64,000 bases of DNA from Halomonas sp. TA22. Its GTDB lineage: Bacteria; Pseudomonadota; Gammaproteobacteria; Pseudomonadales; Halomonadaceae. Where the stretch lies: positions 1,674,001 through 1,738,000 of the forward strand of contig NZ_CP053108.1 of assembly GCF_013009075.1 (NCBI RefSeq), in the 5' to 3' direction. The translations under genes and the position numbers were made by a program. Positions within the stretch are counted from its first letter, which is position 1. Each line of letters opens with the position of its first letter. Positions 59,338 through 64,000 of this stretch are shown piece by piece. The notes below the pieces were generated by a model. It worked only from the letters and a program-made list of their open reading frames with translations, did no database searches and was not told the origin of the DNA.

Positions 59338-61770
59338 ATGGCCTGGTCATCGCGCATCACCCGTTTATTCGCAAGCCCCTGGCGTCGCCTGATCTCAGTC
59401 TGGGTAGAGCCACGCCTGATCGAGCCGGAACCTCAGGAGCTGGCACTCTGTCCCACTCTGCCAACGCTCTATGTACTGCCGCATCCCGCCTTCTCCGATG
59501 CCGTTTTGCTCGCCGAGCTGTGCGCGCGTCACGGGCTCCCCTCGCCTGACGAACCGCTGGTTCTCGCAGGCACTGCCCAACGGGCGCTGCTGGCGCTGCC
59601 CCACGGTGGGCGACGGCTGTGGCCCGGCGCGGCACCTCGCGCGCCGTTCATGCCACTGATCGAATTTCTCTCCGCCCACCCCGAGGCCGACCTGCAGCTG
59701 GTCCCGGTCAGCATCTTCTGGGGGCGGGCACCGGGCAAGCGCTTCGGACTATGGAAAATGCTTGCCGCCGATAGCTGGCAGTTCACCGGCCGCCTGCGCC
59801 GGGCGCTGTCGGTACTGGTCAACGGCAAGAGCGTCGAGATGCACTTCGGTGCCCCGCTCCGTCTGAAGGAACTGCTCGACGAGCGTCCCCAGGAGCTGAC
59901 CAATCGCAAGACGGCACGATTGCTACGCATCCATTTTCGTCGCATGCGCACCCGAGTACTGGGCCCAGACCTCTCGCATCGCCGGACCCTGGTGGATGGC
60001 GTGGTCGCAAGTCCCGCGGTACGCCAGGTCATCGCCGAGGTGGCAAGCGCCCAGCGCCGAGCGCCGCGACGCGTCGAGAGGCGCGCCCGCCGTTACGGGC
60101 TCGAGATCGCCTCCAACATGTCCTACCCGGTGCTGCGCTTCATGGATCAGCTGCTTCGGCGGCTATGGAACAGGCTCTACGATGGCGTTGACGTGCGTGG
60201 CCTGGCGCGGGTCAAACCCCTGGCAGGGGACCATACCCTGGTCTACGTGCCCTGCCACCGCAGCCACATCGACTACCTGCTGCTCTCCTATGTGCTCTAT
60301 CGCGAGGGGTTGATGCCGCCTCACGTCGCCGCCGGACGCAATCTCGACATGCCGGTGATCGGTGGCCTGCTGCGCCGGGGCGGGGCCTTCTTCCTGCGCC
60401 GCAGCTTCAAGGACAATCGGCTTTATGGCGCAGTGTTCAACGAGTATCTGCACCGCCTGCTGTCGCGAGGGCATCCGCTTGAGTATTTCATCGAAGGCGG
60501 CCGCTCGCGCAGCGGCCGCATGCTCACGCCACGCCCCGGCATGCTGGCGATGACGCTGCGCTCCTATCTGCGCAATCCCGGTCAGAAGATCGCCTTCGTG
60601 CCAGTCTATATCGGTTATGAGCGCATTCTGGAGAGCGGTAGCTATCAGAAGGAGATGCATGGGCAGAAAAAGCGCAAGGAGTCGCCGCTGGATCTGCTGC
60701 GCATTCGCCACAAGCTGCGCCAGCCCTTCGGCCGCGTCGCCGTCAATATCGGCGAGCCCCTTGCACTGGATGCCTTTCTCGATGCCCAGGTGCCGGAGTG
60801 GCGTCATCAGGGCGGACCGCGCCCACGCTGGATGACCCATGCCGTGCCCCGCCTCGGCGATACCCTCGCCCAGCGCATCAATGCCGCCGCCTCGCTGAAT
60901 GCGGTCAACCTGGTGGGGCTGGTCATGCTGGCCACCCCCTACCATGCCATCGAGTCGGAACTGCTCACCCGCCAGCTCTCTCTGCTCGTCGCCCTGCACG
61001 GCAAGTCGCACGCAGGGCGCAAGATCAGTCTTCCTGAGGGCAGCCCGGCCACCTGGATCGATCAGACCGTGGTACTGGGCATGGTCACACGCCGCGACCA
61101 GGCACTGGGTGAGCTGGTGGTGGCAAGCCCCGAGCAGGCCGCTTTGTTGAGCTGGTATCGCAACAACGTGCTGCACTTGTTCGCGCTTCCGGCACTGGTG
61201 GCGTTCGCGTTTCGCAACAATTCACGCTTCACGCTCACGGCGCTGCTAAAGCGCCTGGCCCCCAGCTGGTCGATCCTGGCCCGGGAGCTCTATATCGCCC
61301 CGCCGGACGACCTGGCGAAGGCCATCGCCGACACGCTCGAGCAGCTCAAGGCACAGGGGCTACTGGAGCTGCATGACGACACCTGGCACAAGCCCGCCAA
61401 CCAGCTGGGCGCGAACGAACAGCTCAGGCTGCTCAGTCAGCTGGTCCAACCCTCGCTCGAACGCGGCTATCTGCTGCTGGCTAGCTTGCTGCGCCAACCC
61501 AGCGGCACGCTCGATCGCGCGGCACTGGCCGAGCAGGCCCGACTGCTCGCCGAGCGCCTTTCGCTGCTCTCCGGGCTCGATGCGCCGGAGTATTTCGACG
61601 CACGCCTCTTCTCGGGCTTGGTGGAGAGCCTGGAGGCCGAGAGGTGGCTATGGCAGGTGGAAGAGAAGCTCTGCTTCGGCGAGGCACTGCTCGACGCCTC
61701 GCAGCAGGCCCAGGGACTCTTCGACCCTGCCCTGCGTCAGCGCCTCTATCGCATCACCACGACACGCTGA
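59338..61770 (+). CDS. plsB: Glycerol-3-phosphate 1-O-acyltransferase
   Basis: The 810-residue enzyme has the acyltransferase blocks: CHRSHIDYLLLSYVLYREGL (H307-x4-D312, catalytic), GGAFFLRRSFKDNRLYGAVF, EYFIEGGRSRSGRMLTPRPG and KIAFVPVYIGYERILESGSY. The N-terminal and C-terminal extensions are of the long PlsB type. It makes lysophosphatidic acid from glycerol 3-phosphate and acyl-CoA/ACP at the inner membrane. Its ATG is supported by AAGGCAGG. It converges on rsmJ with six bases between the stops. Confidence 0.95.
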   Translation: MAWSSRITRLFASPWRRLISVWVEPRLIEPEPQELALCPTLPTLYVLPHPAFSDAVLLAELCARHGLPSPDEPLVLAGTAQRALLALPHGGRRLWPGAAPRAPFMPLIEFLSAHPEADLQLVPVSIFWGRAPGKRFGLWKMLAADSWQFTGRLRRALSVLVNGKSVEMHFGAPLRLKELLDERPQELTNRKTARLLRIHFRRMRTRVLGPDLSHRRTLVDGVVASPAVRQVIAEVASAQRRAPRRVERRARRYGLEIASNMSYPVLRFMDQLLRRLWNRLYDGVDVRGLARVKPLAGDHTLVYVPCHRSHIDYLLLSYVLYREGLMPPHVAAGRNLDMPVIGGLLRRGGAFFLRRSFKDNRLYGAVFNEYLHRLLSRGHPLEYFIEGGRSRSGRMLTPRPGMLAMTLRSYLRNPGQKIAFVPVYIGYERILESGSYQKEMHGQKKRKESPLDLLRIRHKLRQPFGRVAVNIGEPLALDAFLDAQVPEWRHQGGPRPRWMTHAVPRLGDTLAQRINAAASLNAVNLVGLVMLATPYHAIESELLTRQLSLLVALHGKSHAGRKISLPEGSPATWIDQTVVLGMVTRRDQALGELVVASPEQAALLSWYRNNVLHLFALPALVAFAFRNNSRFTLTALLKRLAPSWSILARELYIAPPDDLAKAIADTLEQLKAQGLLELHDDTWHKPANQLGANEQLRLLSQLVQPSLERGYLLLASLLRQPSGTLDRAALAEQARLLAERLSLLSGLDAPEYFDARLFSGLVESLEAERWLWQVEEKLCFGEALLDASQQAQGLFDPALRQRLYRITTTR

Positions 61771-61776
61771 CAGACG

Positions 61777-62556
61777 CTAGCTCAACGCCCGATGCACATA
61801 AAGATCGTAGCGGCTGGTCTTGCCCTCGATGACGTGGTGAGGGGGCGGGCCTTCGATGGGCGGCGCCTTGCGTGGCCGCTTGACCGCCACACGGTGGGTC
61901 GCCACCTCGAGCGCCGCCTGTAACAGGCGCGGTGCGTCATCGTCGCTGCCGGCCAGCTCGCGAAAGATACGCATCTCCTTCTTGACCAACGCCGACTTGT
62001 CGCGGTGAGGAAACATCGGATCGAGGTGGATCACCTCGGGAGAGAAGCCGGCCTTGGCCACCAGTGCCTCCAGCTGCTGGCCCGCGTCGCCCAGCGCCAG
62101 CTGCATGCGCCCGGCGATCACCGCCGTTTCGACATCCCCGGCCGCGCGAATCAGGCCATCCTCGAGTAGCGCAAATATCGCCGGCACGCGCTCGATCATC
62201 AGCACCGCGGCGCCCAGACTTGCCAGCACGAAGGCGTCGCGCCCAAGCCCGGCGGTGGCATCGACGACATGCACCGAGCCGCGCTTGCCCAGGCCACACG
62301 CCTTGGCCACCAGCTGGCTGCGCCCGCCACCGAAGCGTCTGCGATGGGACGCCCTGCCCTCGACGAAATCGGCCTTGAGCGGCTTGCCATAGCGCGACTC
62401 ATCACCGGCAAGCACCAGGCACCCCGCATCGATACGCAGCTTCAGCTCGGCCAGCGAGGCATGTGCGCACCACGGCAGCGACAAGCGCTCGGCCAAGCCC
62501 CGCAACGCCTCGCCCTGAACGCAGAGGCGCCGATATTCGTCAGCGACGTGACTCAA
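61777..62556 (-). CDS. rsmJ: 16S rRNA (guanine1516-N2) methyltransferase
   Basis: The 259-residue protein has the SAM-binding VVDATAGLGRDAFVLASLGA, ADFVEGRASHRRRFGGGRSQ, HLDPMFPHRDKSALVKKEM and RYDLYVHR at the end, as in RsmJ (YhiQ). The most plausible start is a TTG at 62556 that overlaps the tsaB stop (TTGA), with AGAAGAG before it; it gives LSHVADEYRRLC and a family-like length. The frame is open further upstream, but that part lies entirely within tsaB. Confidence 0.88.
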   Translation of the reverse strand: MSHVADEYRRLCVQGEALRGLAERLSLPWCAHASLAELKLRIDAGCLVLAGDESRYGKPLKADFVEGRASHRRRFGGGRSQLVAKACGLGKRGSVHVVDATAGLGRDAFVLASLGAAVLMIERVPAIFALLEDGLIRAAGDVETAVIAGRMQLALGDAGQQLEALVAKAGFSPEVIHLDPMFPHRDKSALVKKEMRIFRELAGSDDDAPRLLQAALEVATHRVAVKRPRKAPPIEGPPPHHVIEGKTSRYDLYVHRALS

Positions 62557-63257
62557 CGACTCTTCTGCCAGGCAACGGTATCGCGCAGATAGACGGGTTG
62601 AACGAGATGCGCCTGCTCGCCGGCCCCCTCGGTGTACTCCCTGGCCGCCAGGCGTACCATCTCCTCCGCCGTGGGGTGCCACTCATCCAGGTGCTGGCTG
62701 ATGCCGTCACGCACCTCAAGAGGCACCGATTCCCAAAGCGCCCAGCCCGAGCCCACGCCGACCCAGTCGGTCTGCTCATGCCCCGCAGGCAGCGTCAGAC
62801 GATGAGGGGGCAGTACCGCCTCCTCGCCGATCAGGCTGACCTGACCCGAGTCGCAACGATAGGCGGCGACATAGAGTTCGTTCATGCGCGCATCGAGGGC
62901 CGGCATCACATGACGCAGGTGAAGGCGACGATGGGCGGCGAGCGCCAGGGCGGCCAGGGTGGAGACGCCGAGCAGCGGCTTATCAAGACCGAACGCCAGT
63001 CCCTGGGCCGTGCCAGCGGCAATGCGCAAGCCGGTGAAGGAGCCTGGACCACGCCCATAGGCCAGGGCGTCCAGCGCATTGAAGGTGAGTCCCGCCTCGG
63101 CCAGTACCTCATCGATCATCGGCATCAGGCGCCGGGTATGCTCGCGCGGGGTAATCGCGAAGCGCGACAGCACCTCACCCTCGTCATTACCCTGGCTTCG
63201 CCAGAGGGCAACGGAACAGGCGCTCGAAGAGGCATCCAGAGCCAGTAGAATGGACAT
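62553..63257 (-). CDS. tsaB: tRNA threonylcarbamoyladenosine biosynthesis protein TsaB
   Basis: The 234-residue protein begins MSILLALDASSSACSVALWR (an ASKHA nucleotide-fold start) and contains LAYGRGPGSFTGLRIAAGTA, LLGVSTLAALALAAHR, ALDARMNELYVAAYRCD and VQPVYLRDTVAWQ. TsaB scaffolds TsaD and TsaE in making t6A37 of ANN-reading tRNAs. The ATG at 63257 is followed downstream by the coupled rsmJ. A TATAAT box lies upstream on the same strand near 63291-63296. Confidence 0.94.
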   Translation of the reverse strand: MSILLALDASSSACSVALWRSQGNDEGEVLSRFAITPREHTRRLMPMIDEVLAEAGLTFNALDALAYGRGPGSFTGLRIAAGTAQGLAFGLDKPLLGVSTLAALALAAHRRLHLRHVMPALDARMNELYVAAYRCDSGQVSLIGEEAVLPPHRLTLPAGHEQTDWVGVGSGWALWESVPLEVRDGISQHLDEWHPTAEEMVRLAAREYTEGAGEQAHLVQPVYLRDTVAWQKSR

Positions 63258-63301
63258 AGCGGGGAGATCCTGGCGAAAACGTGTGGCGCATTATACGCTA
63301 A

Positions 63302-63322
63302 CGGCCCGCACGTTGCGGGCCG
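63302..63322. terminator. Hairpin between adk and tsaB
   Basis: A 9-bp perfect stem, CGGCCCGCA-CGT-TGCGGGCCG, lies 26 bases past the adk stop. The T-rich tail on the adk strand is weak (TTAGCGTATAAT), so it may be an attenuating terminator that overlaps the tsaB promoter. Confidence 0.55.
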
Positions 63323-63347
63323 CTGTCGTCAATGAGAAGAGTGGCGT

Positions 63348-64000
<653 letters not shown>

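Overview
The window is a chromosomal segment of a GC-rich gammaproteobacterium, most likely a member of the Halomonadaceae. The evidence is gene content and protein similarity judged by eye: a cbb3 oxidase cluster followed by an Anr/FNR gene, a VC_2705-type Na+/carboxylate symporter beside a CrbS/CrbR-like two-component pair and acs, long RecB/RecC/RecD proteins, and remains of a Pantoea-like carotenoid cluster. No database search was possible; names rest on recognisable motifs and family knowledge.

Layout. 1-3.5 kb: small housekeeping or stress genes (ABM monooxygenase, metallophosphoesterase, NfsA, PNPOx-like, GFA) and a deletion-scarred paralogue of a YfcE-like phosphoesterase. 3.6-6.5 kb: an AT-rich accessory patch with a decayed exported-protein gene and a broken DUF262/DUF1524 (GmrSD-like) gene. 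6.5-22.5 kb: recD, recB and recC. recC is separated from recBD by a unit made of an AtoE-like transporter, a large molybdopterin enzyme fused to an NAD(P)H:ferredoxin-type reductase, and a divergent LysR gene. 22.6-28.1 kb: an SDR/AraC pair and the ruins of a carotenoid locus (crtZ, crtB, crtX and crtE all shortened, crtY and crtI gone, fni intact). 28.1-30.1 kb: alkylation repair (ogt, ada-alkA). 30.1-32.1 kb: a LysR gene, a peptide-binding protein gene cut off inside a truncated tRNA-Asp, and an intact tRNA-Val.

32.2-43.6 kb: a hydrolase; ccoNOQP, ccoGHIS and a SafE-type gene behind a near-perfect Anr box; anr/fnr itself; ttcA. 43.7-56.6 kb: an acetate/carboxylate module made of a DnaQ-like protein, a DUF294 protein, symporter small and large subunits, a CrbS-like sensor kinase, a CrbR-like regulator and acs. 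A TAGAC-N4-GTYYTA-like motif lies upstream of both the symporter operon and acs and is a good candidate for the CrbR operator. 56.7-64 kb: core genes (SprT-like, UPF0149, phospholipase D/cardiolipin synthase, plsB, rsmJ, tsaB, adk).

The most unusual signals are: (i) two in-frame insertions of repeat-like DNA in recombination genes, one a 99-bp element with 15-bp perfect inverted termini in recB and one a different hairpin-bearing segment in recD; (ii) a carotenoid cluster eroded by several internal deletions, three of them in frame; (iii) the molybdoenzyme-reductase-ferredoxin fusion with an AtoE transporter lodged between recC and recBD; (iv) the shared operator motif of the acetate regulon; (v) a chimeric junction between a transporter gene and tRNA-Asp.
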